From Alectoria sarmentosa (Eukaryota; Ascomycota; Lecanoromycetes; Lecanorales; Parmeliaceae), in NCBI GenBank assembly GCA_009733775.1, contig WOGZ01000627.1:1-10749 (forward strand): a stretch of 10,749 nt of DNA. The letters are read 5' to 3'. Positions 1 to 7,148 of this stretch are shown piece by piece (positions within the stretch are counted from its first letter, which is position 1; the number at the start of each line of letters is the position of its first letter). Below the pieces are notes generated by a model. That model saw nothing but the letters and a program-made list of their open reading frames with translations. It made no database searches and had not been told where the DNA came from. A program made the position numbers and the translations under genes.

Positions 1-537
1 AAGAAAGAATAGAATGTAAGAAGTTGATGTTCGAGGTTCAGCCTTATGATGGAGCCTCTTTGGGACGTACCCGCGTTTAGATCGAAAATGAAGAAATAAG
101 GTGAGTTTTAGCTTGAAAATCGTGAATCCTGAAGGTCTGATTGGTCGAACCTTGTTTTAAGCATATAGGCCATTTTCCTGCATAACTTTTGACCATGAAG
201 AAAGCAAGCTTTCCAAAAAAAGTGACTCATGAATATGATTTGTTGGGTGCGCAATTCCACTCAGGCTAGAGCGGCTGAACTTCGGTGTCCCCATGGCGCC
301 TTGGCGGAATCCCTGGATGATATATTGTTGCGTGTTGATGATACTGCAGACATGAAGCCATTAATTGATTGATTGATTGTTTGTTTATACGCGCGTCTAC
401 TCAAACTATGGAGAGTAAAGTAATTGCGGGCGACTATATAGGCCATGGACATAAGAGAAACCTCTGGCGACGGAGTCGCCATGGGACAAAAGCTCTTGTG
501 ATCCTTCAAGTGTTTGTCTTCGATGCGCAAACGATAA
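1..537. other. Left-edge stretch without a recognisable gene
   Basis: No frame here gives a recognisable protein. There is a short (TGAT/TGAT-like) run near 363-383. Open frames up to about 94 codons exist on both strands, but they carry no motif, overlap one another and have no codon pattern favouring one of them. The plus-strand frames near 440-587 read somewhat like protein and may be the front of the remnant that starts at 538, but I cannot join them. Confidence 0.4.
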
Positions 538-882
538 CACCACACTGGGAGCTACGAGAGGCGTTTCCAACGTCAAAAGTGTCCTGAAGGGGTACCTGTA
601 ACAGGGTTGTCGGGGGAGGATGGGTTATCTCCCGATGAAGCCATTAATTATTCCACGAAACTTGCAGTTGACCAGCTTTTGCAGACCATGTGAAAGGACC
701 GTACTATTATTTTTGATAAAAGGAAGTCAACATTGGAGCGAACGATGGAAGACGACTGTTCTTGCTTGGCTGGTTCATCCAGGGGCAAATCGTTCCGAAT
801 GATATGCAAGAACTTGGCGCGCTTTGGATCTGTTGACAACACGGTTCATTTTATCACAACACAATCCACAAGTTTTGTATAA
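538..882 (+). pseudogene. Coding-like frame with one internal TGA, unknown family
   Basis: One plus-strand frame stays open from 538 to the TAA at 880-882, interrupted only by a TGA at 691-693. That gives 51 codons before and 62 codons after the stop. The composition looks protein-like, with peptides such as LSPDEAINYSTKLAVDQLL before the stop and KNLARFGSVDNTVHF after it. The other frames here are shorter or more interrupted. I recognise no family. It may be the 3' remnant of a decayed gene, in keeping with the other broken genes to its right, or simply a chance open frame. Its end at 882 lies 64 nt before the F-box ORF, so it may overlap that gene's promoter, where a TATA-like GTATAAG occurs at 877-883. 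Confidence 0.25.
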
Positions 883-946
883 GAACCCTCTGTCTTTCTA
901 AAATCACCTTTCCGCTTACTCTCCCAAAACGCTACTGGTGGCACAA

Positions 947-1600
947 ATGCTCACAGGCCCGCCAGAACACGTAGATTCGCATCCGACCGAGTATCTGTTC
1001 CAGGGCAGTGCTTTTTCTAATTCTCGACACACGGCCGCACGATTCGAATCAAAAGGCTTGCAAGCGATGACCTCTCATTCAAAAAATCAAATGGTACCAG
1101 TGGCGGTACTCACTCCGTCCTGTAAGCTCGAAAGCCTCCCACCCGAGCTTATCCACCAAATTCTGGATGATCTACCCGTATCCAGCGTACTGCTCTTGCT
1201 ATCCTTTCGTAAGCCGGGCTCCTATCTGCATCGATGCGTCCTGTGTCATCCGCAGTATCGTCAAGTCTTCACCCGTCAAGAAGCACTCACGACGGCACGA
1301 GATTTGTTCGTTTTGCTTCACGAAATCGCCACCTCTGTGCATCTTTGGCCTGTGGATTTGGGGATTCTGGACGGGAGGCACGAGCATGGTTCGCTCACGA
1401 AAAACGGTATCAATCCTTGCAAGCAGTGCTTGGATGTACTGCAAAAGGGTCTTTGTGATGTTATAGTGCAGAAAACTGTGGAGATGGTCGGGTCATTGTC
1501 GGTGGAGCGGAGGGAGAATACTGAGGGGTACGAAGAAGTGTCGCTTACTATGTTGCCGGCTACGGAAAAAGGAAAACGGCAGTCGAGGCGATGCAGATGA
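947..1600 (+). CDS. F-box-like protein, 217 residues
   Basis: F-box proteins are the substrate-binding subunits of SCF ubiquitin ligases and bind Skp1 through the F-box. Residues of about 61-107 fit a fungal F-box: LESLPPELIHQILDDLPVSS, a leucine-rich stretch, then HRCVLCHPQYRQVF. The C-terminal half has no repeats or other domain I recognise, so the target is unknown; a CKQC pair sits near residue 155. I chose ATG 947 (A at -3). The frame is open to 938, but only a GTG lies there. ATG 1067 (G at -3) is an alternative that would remove the first 40 residues and keep the F-box. The last 25 codons are basic and less protein-like. A possible intron from the GT at about 1528 (branch-like CTTAC, acceptor at CGGCAG) would change the end. 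It differs from the Cys-rich F-box gene at 3686-4276 and shows no internal stop. Confidence 0.55.
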   Translation: MLTGPPEHVDSHPTEYLFQGSAFSNSRHTAARFESKGLQAMTSHSKNQMVPVAVLTPSCKLESLPPELIHQILDDLPVSSVLLLLSFRKPGSYLHRCVLCHPQYRQVFTRQEALTTARDLFVLLHEIATSVHLWPVDLGILDGRHEHGSLTKNGINPCKQCLDVLQKGLCDVIVQKTVEMVGSLSVERRENTEGYEEVSLTMLPATEKGKRQSRRCR

Positions 1601-1739
1601 TGTCTTTGGAAGGTAATTGAAGGTGGTGTAGGGGAAGGGCGTGTGCGAGGGTTGATGCGGGGCTGGGGCAGAAGATAGAGTGTGTAGCAAGGAGACTGTA
1701 GCTTCATTTGAGTGGTCGATAACACCCACACCCAATGGG

Positions 1740-1921
1740 ATGTCCCTTTGGAAAGTACAAATCCTTTTTCCCGATGGCATAAAAATATCTGCTAAGGCCG
1801 AAAGGTGCGATATGAGGCCTTCAATGTGACAGCCAGCACTGGCAGGGTATTTGCCAATCTGCATAATGTGGCGGACGAGAAGGGCGTAGACTGGGATTAA
1901 CAACGTGTACTAACGCCTCAG
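1740..1921 (+). pseudogene. Possible 5' remnant of the HNH gene, ending in an intron-like signal
   Basis: Two plus-strand frames read like protein one after the other. The first starts at ATG 1740 (MSLWKVQILFPDG...) and stops at about 1829. The second, from about 1808, contains EAFNVTASTGRVFANLH and stops at 1898-1900. A near-ideal fungal intron 3' end follows: branch TACTAAC, then CTCAG ending at 1921. After it an ATG at 1933 is in frame with the HNH-like core except for a TAA at 1981-1983. I infer that these are the eroded first exon and first intron of the broken gene to the right. The 5' splice site is not clear (GT 1847 is one candidate), so the joining is tentative. Confidence 0.3.
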
Positions 1922-1983
1922 ACGTCGTCTGAATGGGCGAATTGAGCCAGTTTGCCGGCTGGTGTGGATTTGTCAAAGCATAA

Positions 1984-3032
1984 ACCTCCAACCTTTTTTG
2001 CCCTAAGCCTCCCGATCCCGTTGCAGAACCGCACGTTACGCTTATTCTACGACTGAACAGTAAAGTGAGCTTCAGAAGATATTTTCCCACAAGACACCTC
2101 CATACGCAGGGTTCAAGACCCATGACAATGAGACAAGAAGAGGGAAACCATCACTGAATAGCTATAAGAATTTTCGGCAGAGTCTGATCGCAGCCTGTAA
2201 CAGCAAAAGTCCAAATCCCACGTCTGACGAGCTTCAATTTCCCATTGTTGATGGATTCTTCCTTGCTAACGAGACTATGCACGCCGCTCAAATGTTCCCC
2301 TGGGCTAAAGGCCAAGTTGCAATGGATGAAACCTTGGGCAGAGAAGTCGAAGAGCTCAATAAAATCCAAGATGAAAACATGCTCTTAACAGATGCGGAGA
2401 AACGATTAGAAATGGTGACATTAGCCTTGTGCCTGATGTGTCGGATGCAGCAAGTCAGGAAGAAACCCATGCTTGGTCTAAACCAGAACCCAAAGAATAC
2501 AAGATCAGAGTCACGAATCTCGAGGCCAAAGGAACGAATCGATATCATTCGGGGTATGTCAATCCATAAAAGAGCTGGAAGGAGCTGGACGAGACAAAAG
2601 TACAACTTTCGAGTGATCATCGACCTCGCGCACAGTACTTATACTGCGAAATTGCAAAACGATAATCGTAGCAGAATACTAAGGCTAAGGAACCCGCGCC
2701 TTAGTATTCTGCTCCGATTGGTGAGGTATGCCTGGGAAGAAAGGGAAACCTAAGCCGAGAAAATACTAATGCAGGAAAGAGACAAGCACTTTTGGGGCAC
2801 GAAAAGCGCGTACATGAAGAAGCGAATGCCAGCAGTACCAGCAAAACACTCGGGCATGATCACAAAACCCTTCCTGGAAAATGCGGTGGTAGACTCAGAG
2901 ACCGATAACATCCTTGAGTCAGACCCATTCGTTGTTTTGCTAGCGAGCAAAGAGATACGCGAAAGTCATTGCAGATATAGCGATGATGGGGATGAAGAGG
3001 GCGAAGACAGTAGCGGCGACGAGCTTCCTTAG
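1984..3032 (+). pseudogene. Broken fungal HNH-endonuclease-like gene
   Basis: HNH nucleases cut DNA through a His-rich beta-beta-metal fold; fungal genomes carry many HNH_2-type ORFs of unknown role. The family reading comes from ordered pieces in three frames. From 1984 comes VTLILRLNSKVSFRRYFPTR. After a 1-nt loss near 2100 come YAGFKTHDNETRRGK and, at about 2277-2320, MHAAQMFPWAKGQ. After another 1-nt loss in an A run near 2410 come DISLVPDVSDAAS, EPKEYKIRVTNLEAKG and SDHRPRAQYLYCEIAKR. After the hairpin at 2664-2719 come LLRLVRYAWEER, then HFWGTKSAYMKKRM and an acidic C-terminus ending at TAG 3030-3032. In-frame TAA codons sit at 2567 and 2751. The conserved catalytic His of the usual AAH motif is Gln (CAA 2289-2291). 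It is clearly non-functional as one protein. The 5' end is uncertain, and earlier pieces may lie at 1740-1983. Confidence 0.6.
2664..2719. repeat. Hairpin, 22-bp arms (21 of 22 paired), 12-nt loop
   Basis: The arms are 2664-2685 and 2698-2719. The inner 16 bp are perfect (AGCAGAATACTAAGGC against its reverse complement), with one mismatch (2669/2714) before five further pairs. The loop is 2686-2697. It lies exactly where the HNH-like reading frame breaks: the upstream segment ends CEIAKR at 2662, followed by TAA at 2663. The right arm fits the coding frame that resumes (ILLRLVRY), so the left arm looks like an inverted copy of it. It has no following T run and lies inside a pseudogene, so a terminator is unlikely. 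Confidence 0.8.
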
Positions 3033-3641
3033 CTTTTGTAACCTGTCATTGTAACTGTTGGTCTCTTCTGTGAGCTGTCTATCTGTATCAAGAAGTCGAG
3101 CGATACGCGAGACGCAGAGACAGGCAATATGCACGAGTGGCTGTTCTATCCGGAGTTCTCGTTCGAAGCGGTCACGTCCGAGCGGTTTCCACTATACATA
3201 TGTTGTATCAGCACAGTGGAGCTCGAGCAATCCTCTTCATTACTTTCAGCAGCGTGATTGAAAACGGATAGATAAACAAGAAGTCGTCGTAGAAGGAGGA
3301 AGCGACACTAAGGAGGCAATAGTTACATGTGTTGTTCACAGTTACACTTGCACCTTTGTCGAGCAAGATATTGAGAAAGGCCGAGCGGCGAGCTTAGCTT
3401 GGTAATGTAGTGGTGTCATATTGGTAAGGGACTCGTCTGAAAGACTGTCGCTGTTCGGATTAGGGTCTTCGTGGCCAAGGCGTTGCCACGCTCTGCTGTC
3501 CAAGAAAATGGGTAACTCACTTCCGTACCCGCCAGATCGACCGTGCTTGTCGACACAGACAGCTCCTGCTCCAAAGTCAAACACTACCTTATGCAAAATG
3601 GAGAACTCCCATTGCTCAGACCTCACGCCCTTCTTGAACAT
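2940..3641 (-). pseudogene. Ankyrin-repeat protein with C-terminal membrane segment, one frameshift
   Basis: The minus frame from ATG 3641 reads MFKKGVRSEQWEFSILHK (start of an ankyrin helix pair), then TPLHYQAKL, the ankyrin hallmark, at about 3419-3393. There it shifts by one lost base between about 3393 and 3382, after which FLNILLDKGASVTVNN completes the repeat at normal spacing. The frame runs to AAA 3246-3244. An intron of 52 nt (GTAATG 3243 to TATAG 3192) then leads in phase to a final exon: charged helix (GRDRFERELRIEQPL, RQLTEETNSYNDRLQKL), then a hydrophobic segment (VAATVFALFIPIIAISAM) as a likely membrane anchor, stop at 2940. A second possible intron (GTGAGT 3520 to CAG 3437, 84 nt, in frame) would not cure the frameshift. 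The frame upstream of the ATG has a TGA, but helix-like sequence continues beyond it, so the true start may be lost. The last 93 nt overlap the HNH-like gene on the other strand. Confidence 0.5.
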
Positions 3642-3685
3642 CTCTATCGCGGCTGCGAATCAAAAGCGGAATCGAAGGCTCGCTT

Positions 3686-4276
3686 CTACCCAAGCCAATC
3701 TCCTACTCGCGGCGTCAAGCCAGGCGCCATCTTCCTAGGGAGCAGCAAATCCCCAATACTATCACGTCGCCCCTGTCGGTGACAGCCATCTCTCCTCGTA
3801 CTGCCAGCGTCTTCATCAAAGCAAGCAGAGCAGATCTGCATATGCAACGAACTCTTGCCCAATCCTCCGCAACACAGACACAAGCAATACATGCCATGGC
3901 CCTGCACGGAGAACCTCTCTCCCCTCTCGTACTGTCGGGCCTGGATACCACAGTCGATACAGAAAGCACTAAAGACACCAAGCGGCGATATCCCTTCGAT
4001 GTAGTATGGCCCTATTCCATCGCGGCGCTGTTGCTTGAAGAAGTACGTAGCTGAGCGGATGTGATGGCACAGCTCGCATGGAAACAGGCCGTGGGCAAGG
4101 AATATCGGAGTCGCTTGGGTGAGTTAGCGGTAGGTAGGAAGGCTGAGGAGGGTGTAGAGACGATGGTTGGTCTTGCGGAGGGTCAGGTATGAGCGAAAGC
4201 CTGGGTAGTCTGAGGATTTGAGATGCTCGGCGACTGTGAAGATCAACTCGCTGGGCAGATTTACGAGAGGCATCAT
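3686..4276 (-). pseudogene. Cys-rich F-box gene with one in-frame stop
   Basis: The frame from ATG 4276 to TAG 3688-3686 is 196 codons plus stop, broken only by TAA at 4126-4124 (codon 51). Residues 3-49 form an F-box: PLVNLPSELIFTVAEHLKSS, then YLTLRKTNHRLYTLLSLP. Downstream are CxxC pairs at residues 66/69 and 105/108 (CELC, CIDC), then CLCLCC and a last CSAC, which suggests zinc-binding knuckles. This F-box plus Cys-pair layout is one I associate with dothideomycete F-box families, from memory. The Cys order runs unbroken across the stop, so the stop looks recent. A CAA to TAA change would explain it. CTAAC at the stop also resembles a branch point, but no sensible donor lies nearby without deleting the F-box, so I prefer a real stop. 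Its end is only 44 nt from the ankyrin start on the same strand. Confidence 0.6.
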
Positions 4277-4390
4277 ACGCGGCTCCCGACTCTCTGTACT
4301 GTATGCTATGTCCCGGGCAACGGAGAGGGAATAAAATGGGTGTGAAGTTTGAAGAGGACTGCCAAAGCACTGCCAGGACTAAGACCAAAT

Positions 4391-4918
4391 CAGGCGTAGC
4401 GCTGGTTTCAGTATGGCCCCACTCTCAACTCTCAAGCACGCTCTCAAGCACGGGGTAGCGAAATCGAGAAGTCTGCGCGCTACTTTGGCGCATTCAATAT
4501 CTCAAACCCTCTGATGACAGAAATTTGACGACTCTAGCCTGGATAGCACGAACTACCGAGGAGAATTTCAATCATTCGAATTTGGTGAAGTAAATTGCTT
4601 CCAATGTTATATCGAAACTGAGCCAGATATCCTCTCGGCTGGGACCTTGGCCAACAGAATTCGAGGGTTCTACCGCCGTCGGTTCTTAGACCAAGATCAT
4701 GGAAACGGCATTTGGTAGGCGTGGTGGGCCTAGGATGCTCCCCCTGGCCAGCGTTTGGCAACTTTTATGGTCATCAACATCCGTATCTGCCATCATGTTG
4801 TCCAAACAAGCAGTCCCTCTCTCTGCCATCTTTCGACCCAATCTGACTTGCACGAGCGTTGAAACAGCCCGCATTCGCCCTCAGCTGGAGCAAAGGGAGT
4901 GCTAGTACGGTAGCTTTA
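4391..4918. other. Stretch with no recognisable gene
   Basis: Open frames of 60-75 codons occur on both strands, but none has motifs or continues convincingly across a splice site. A short direct repeat (CTCTCAAGCACG) occurs at about 4429-4453. It separates the minus-strand F-box pseudogene, whose promoter it may hold, from the plus-strand remnant that follows. Confidence 0.4.
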
Positions 4919-5130
4919 TTCCAAGAGAAGTCACTTGATCCCAGCCTTTTCAAACATATGAAACGGGAGTATCACCGTCAACAAGGTTCGCGCTCTAAAG
5001 CCTGCGTAAGATGGAAAACGATGTGGTGCAGTTCAAGCACTTTAGAGCAAAATCAACATGCCCTTCGACAGATCCGGAGCGGGCAGTGGCCGGAAAATCT
5101 ACGCCTGGGTCTGGCATCTTCAAGGCTTGA
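4919..5130 (+). pseudogene. Remnant of a fungal gene of unknown function
   Basis: Two overlapping plus frames read as one protein piece. From 4919 there is SLDPSLFKHMKREYHRQQG. A shift by about 5000 then leads to a frame from 4999 to the TGA at 5128-5130, with LRKMENDVVQFKHFRAKS. The pattern SLF-x(4)-EY followed by a V-x-F-V-Q-F-like strand resembles a common fungal protein family of unknown function that I know only from memory and cannot name. A GTAAGA at 5006 could be a donor, so a spliced live exon is possible. Neither start nor downstream exons were found. Confidence 0.25.
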
Positions 5131-5419
5131 GAGCTCGACGAATAGGACTGAGGATAAAAATGGCATAAGTTGAGTGTATGGTCGTTGAAATGGAAATGCC
5201 AGCTGCTTTCTTATCCAGCGCCAGCGGCGTGATTTCCATTCAACCTTGTACAGTCTATATTCTTCTATTTCTTCCAATACACCCTGCATCTTTTACCTTA
5301 TGAATGCGAGGAGATAATGAAATATGTCTATAAACATACCATAAGCTTTTATTGATCTGAGCAACTTCTAAAACTTGCTGCATGCATCGTTAGTCCTTGT
5401 CAGCGTATCCTACGACTGT

Positions 5420-5477
5420 TGTTAAGACAACTGTTAGCATATAAGCTGGGTGTCCCGGTATTTGTTGTCTCTTAACA
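5420..5477. repeat. 58-bp segment bounded by an 8-bp inverted repeat
   Basis: It begins TGTTAAGA and ends TCTTAACA, a perfect 8-bp inverted repeat with TG...CA ends. Slightly inside are CAAC and GTTGTC, which extend the symmetry imperfectly. The flanks show no 5-bp target duplication. It may be a fragment of an LTR or a chance structure, lying 83 nt before the heat-shock-element cluster. Confidence 0.35.
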
Positions 5478-5559
5478 GACACTTTCAGACATTTTTGCCC
5501 ATATCAGTTGTCCCTCCGACATTACGTCGCCCTCAGTGATTGTCTGCTAGAGATTTACG

Positions 5560-5662
5560 GAAGTTCCTAGAACACCAAAGGACTTCCGGAAGCTTCTGTA
5601 CCACGGTTTCCTGCCGCTTGTATTCCAGAGGTCTTCACTTAGACTCAGATTCCGGAACGTTC
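5560..5662 (+). promoter_or_regulatory. Heat-shock element cluster (two perfect, one near match)
   Basis: The heat-shock factor Hsf1 binds alternating GAA/TTC units spaced by two bases. Perfect three-unit sites occur at 5584-5596 (TTCCGGAAGCTTC) and 5650-5662 (TTCCGGAACGTTC). A third site at 5560-5572 (GAAGTTCCTAGAA) has one mismatch. They lie 131-233 nt upstream of the ATG at 5793, on the side expected for a promoter. A TATA-like CTATTTAG follows at about 5681-5688. That the gene is heat-inducible is inference. Confidence 0.7.
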
Positions 5663-5792
5663 TTTAGGAATTTCGAAAAACTATTTAGACCCCCTACCTG
5701 CCCCATCTCTTTCAAAATGTCACATACAGAAATACTTTCGTTGCAACCCTTCCCTTCAACTCCACCTTGTAACTCTTTGCAACTCTTACAAT

Positions 5793-6503
5793 ATGGCTTC
5801 TCCCACCTTCACTATCTTCGAGGACGTTACCACCTTCGACATTGTTTGGCAGCGTATCTCGGAAGACTCGTTCGAAGTGCAGACAGGCCCCGGTGAGCCC
5901 GATGAAGGCATGTTCACAGTCAAGCGCGCCTCGCCGCCATCTCTTAGCTCCCCTACTCTCTCGACATCTTCCATCCCCATGATCGCCACTTTTACTTGGG
6001 AACAATTCAGCGCCGACTTTGCCTGCGACTACAATCAGACCAGCCGCTCCTATGGTAATTTCGACCTCGTGGATGGATCGATGAATGAGCACTTTTGGAT
6101 AAGTTTTCGCGTCGCTAATGCGTTCAACCGCAACGCACAGCCCGACCTTTGGGATTTGGACGGCAGCACGTGGAAACTGGAAATGAGTACGATGTGCAAT
6201 GGTCCACATACTTCATATGTGGAGCTATGGGCCAAGAAGAGATTTAACGACGTGCCAGCGGAGGAAACCGAAAGCGACCGGCGCAATTGGGGCGTTGGCC
6301 AGTACGCAAGCGTGGATGAGGAAGAGGACGGGGGAGAATGGGAGATTCAAGAGCATGATGCCAGCGAGGACGAGAGCGACGTGGAGGGTGAGGAGGATGA
6401 CGGGGGAGAAGAAGAGGATCAAGAGGTTGATGCCAGCGAGGAGGCGAGCGACGTAGAGGGTGAGGGTGAAGAGGAGGAGGACGACGATCATAGCGATGCT
6501 TAA
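5793..6503 (+). CDS. Acidic-tailed protein of unknown family, 236 residues
   Basis: I do not recognise the family. The frame is intact and intronless, and the start ATG 5793 has a good context (A at -3, G at +4) after a pyrimidine-rich leader. Residues 1-165 look like a compact globular domain rich in Trp and aromatics (TFTIFEDVTTFDIVWQRI; NEHFWISFRVANAFNR; YVELWAKKRF), perhaps beta-rich. No signal peptide or membrane segment is seen. Residues 175-236 are almost purely Asp, Glu, Gly and Ser, and are probably disordered. Such tails occur in histone and protein chaperones and nucleolar proteins, but that is only analogy. The heat-shock elements upstream make a stress role plausible. An upstream ATG at 5717 is out of frame and would run to 5896, so either transcription starts after it or it lowers translation. 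Confidence 0.8.
   Translation: MASPTFTIFEDVTTFDIVWQRISEDSFEVQTGPGEPDEGMFTVKRASPPSLSSPTLSTSSIPMIATFTWEQFSADFACDYNQTSRSYGNFDLVDGSMNEHFWISFRVANAFNRNAQPDLWDLDGSTWKLEMSTMCNGPHTSYVELWAKKRFNDVPAEETESDRRNWGVGQYASVDEEEDGGEWEIQEHDASEDESDVEGEEDDGGEEEDQEVDASEEASDVEGEGEEEEDDDHSDA
6315..6458 (+). repeat. Two tandem 72-nt (24-residue) acidic repeats inside the CDS
   Basis: Unit 1 is 6315-6386 (residues 175-198) and unit 2 is 6387-6458 (residues 199-222). Shared blocks include DGGE, QE, DASE and SDVE at the same spacing, and long stretches match at the DNA level (for example GATGCCAGCGAGGA at 6357 and 6429). A further partial, more acidic stretch ends the protein. The length being a multiple of three keeps the frame. 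Confidence 0.85.
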
Positions 6504-7148
6504 TGGCAACTGATCATGGAGAGACCGAAATGGGAAGAAACCGATCTGACCGCTTCTATCCCGAAGACATGATGAAATCACATGCCGGAAAGGGGCAAAA
6601 AGGAAAGGCAAAGAAACAGATGGTAATCAGCTCGCTACTCCACTTCTAAAACCACCTCCATATCTTGCGCCGTCCACTTGTCTCCATATTAGACTGAACC
6701 ACTCTGTTCGACCGTGATTTAAGCTCATACGAGCCCGCCACCCCTTTCCTTTCCTTCCCTCTCTCTTTCCTTGGTTCAATATCTGCTTTATGCTTCGATT
6801 CGCTCCAACTGCGCTCCTTGGCATGTTTGTTCCGAGTCGAGGACGACTGTTATCAACGGGCCGTTTTTAGACGTACGTGTCTTGATCTATTATTTATCGA
6901 TGCCTTCTTCCCACTCTGGTATCGTGCTGCTTTTTTGACGCCCAGGAACCCTCTTTTAGATGCGACGATAAAATCTAATCCCTGAATGACAGTGGTGTGA
7001 TAAGCGCCAAAGCTGCGTGCAGAGCCGAGATGATTATTTCTCATCATGACGGTATGAAAAAAAAGCGTCTCAGCTCTCTCCTCTCTCTCGATAATCAATC
7101 TCTCATATCTCAAGTCTTTTTGCTTAATTCAAGCTTCATCGATTACTC
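6504..7148. other. Intergenic region with pyrimidine-rich tracts
   Basis: It holds no convincing gene. CT-rich runs lie at about 6740-6774 and 7074-7107 on the plus strand. These are typical of fungal leaders, but no good gene follows downstream on that strand. An open minus frame of 86 codons (7113 down to 6853) has no motifs. The 3' ends of the acidic-tailed gene (plus) and the hydrolase gene (minus) converge on this region, so it probably holds both transcript ends. Confidence 0.5.

Noticed and set aside
938..946. GTG start for the F-box ORF
   Set aside because: A GTG start is not expected in a fungal nuclear gene; ATG 947 is nine bases downstream in the same frame.
1493..1903. Minus-strand ORF of 136 codons
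   Set aside because: It is antisense to the end of the F-box ORF and the following remnant, Pro/Ser/Thr-rich without motifs.
2664..2719. Rho-independent terminator
   Set aside because: No T run follows, it lies inside a coding frame, and the organism is a eukaryote.
2277..2753. Single 158-residue protein
   Set aside because: Only its first part keeps family-like sequence. After about 2411 the family motifs move to another frame, and the remaining Arg/Ser-rich part looks out of frame.
2769..3032. Separate small plus-strand gene
   Set aside because: Its frame continues upstream through a single TAA into HNH-family-like sequence, so it is the C-terminal end of that broken gene.
3969..4388. 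Minus-strand ORF of 139 codons
   Set aside because: It lies in a different frame from the F-box and CxxC reading and is Pro/Ser-rich; it is a shadow of that gene.
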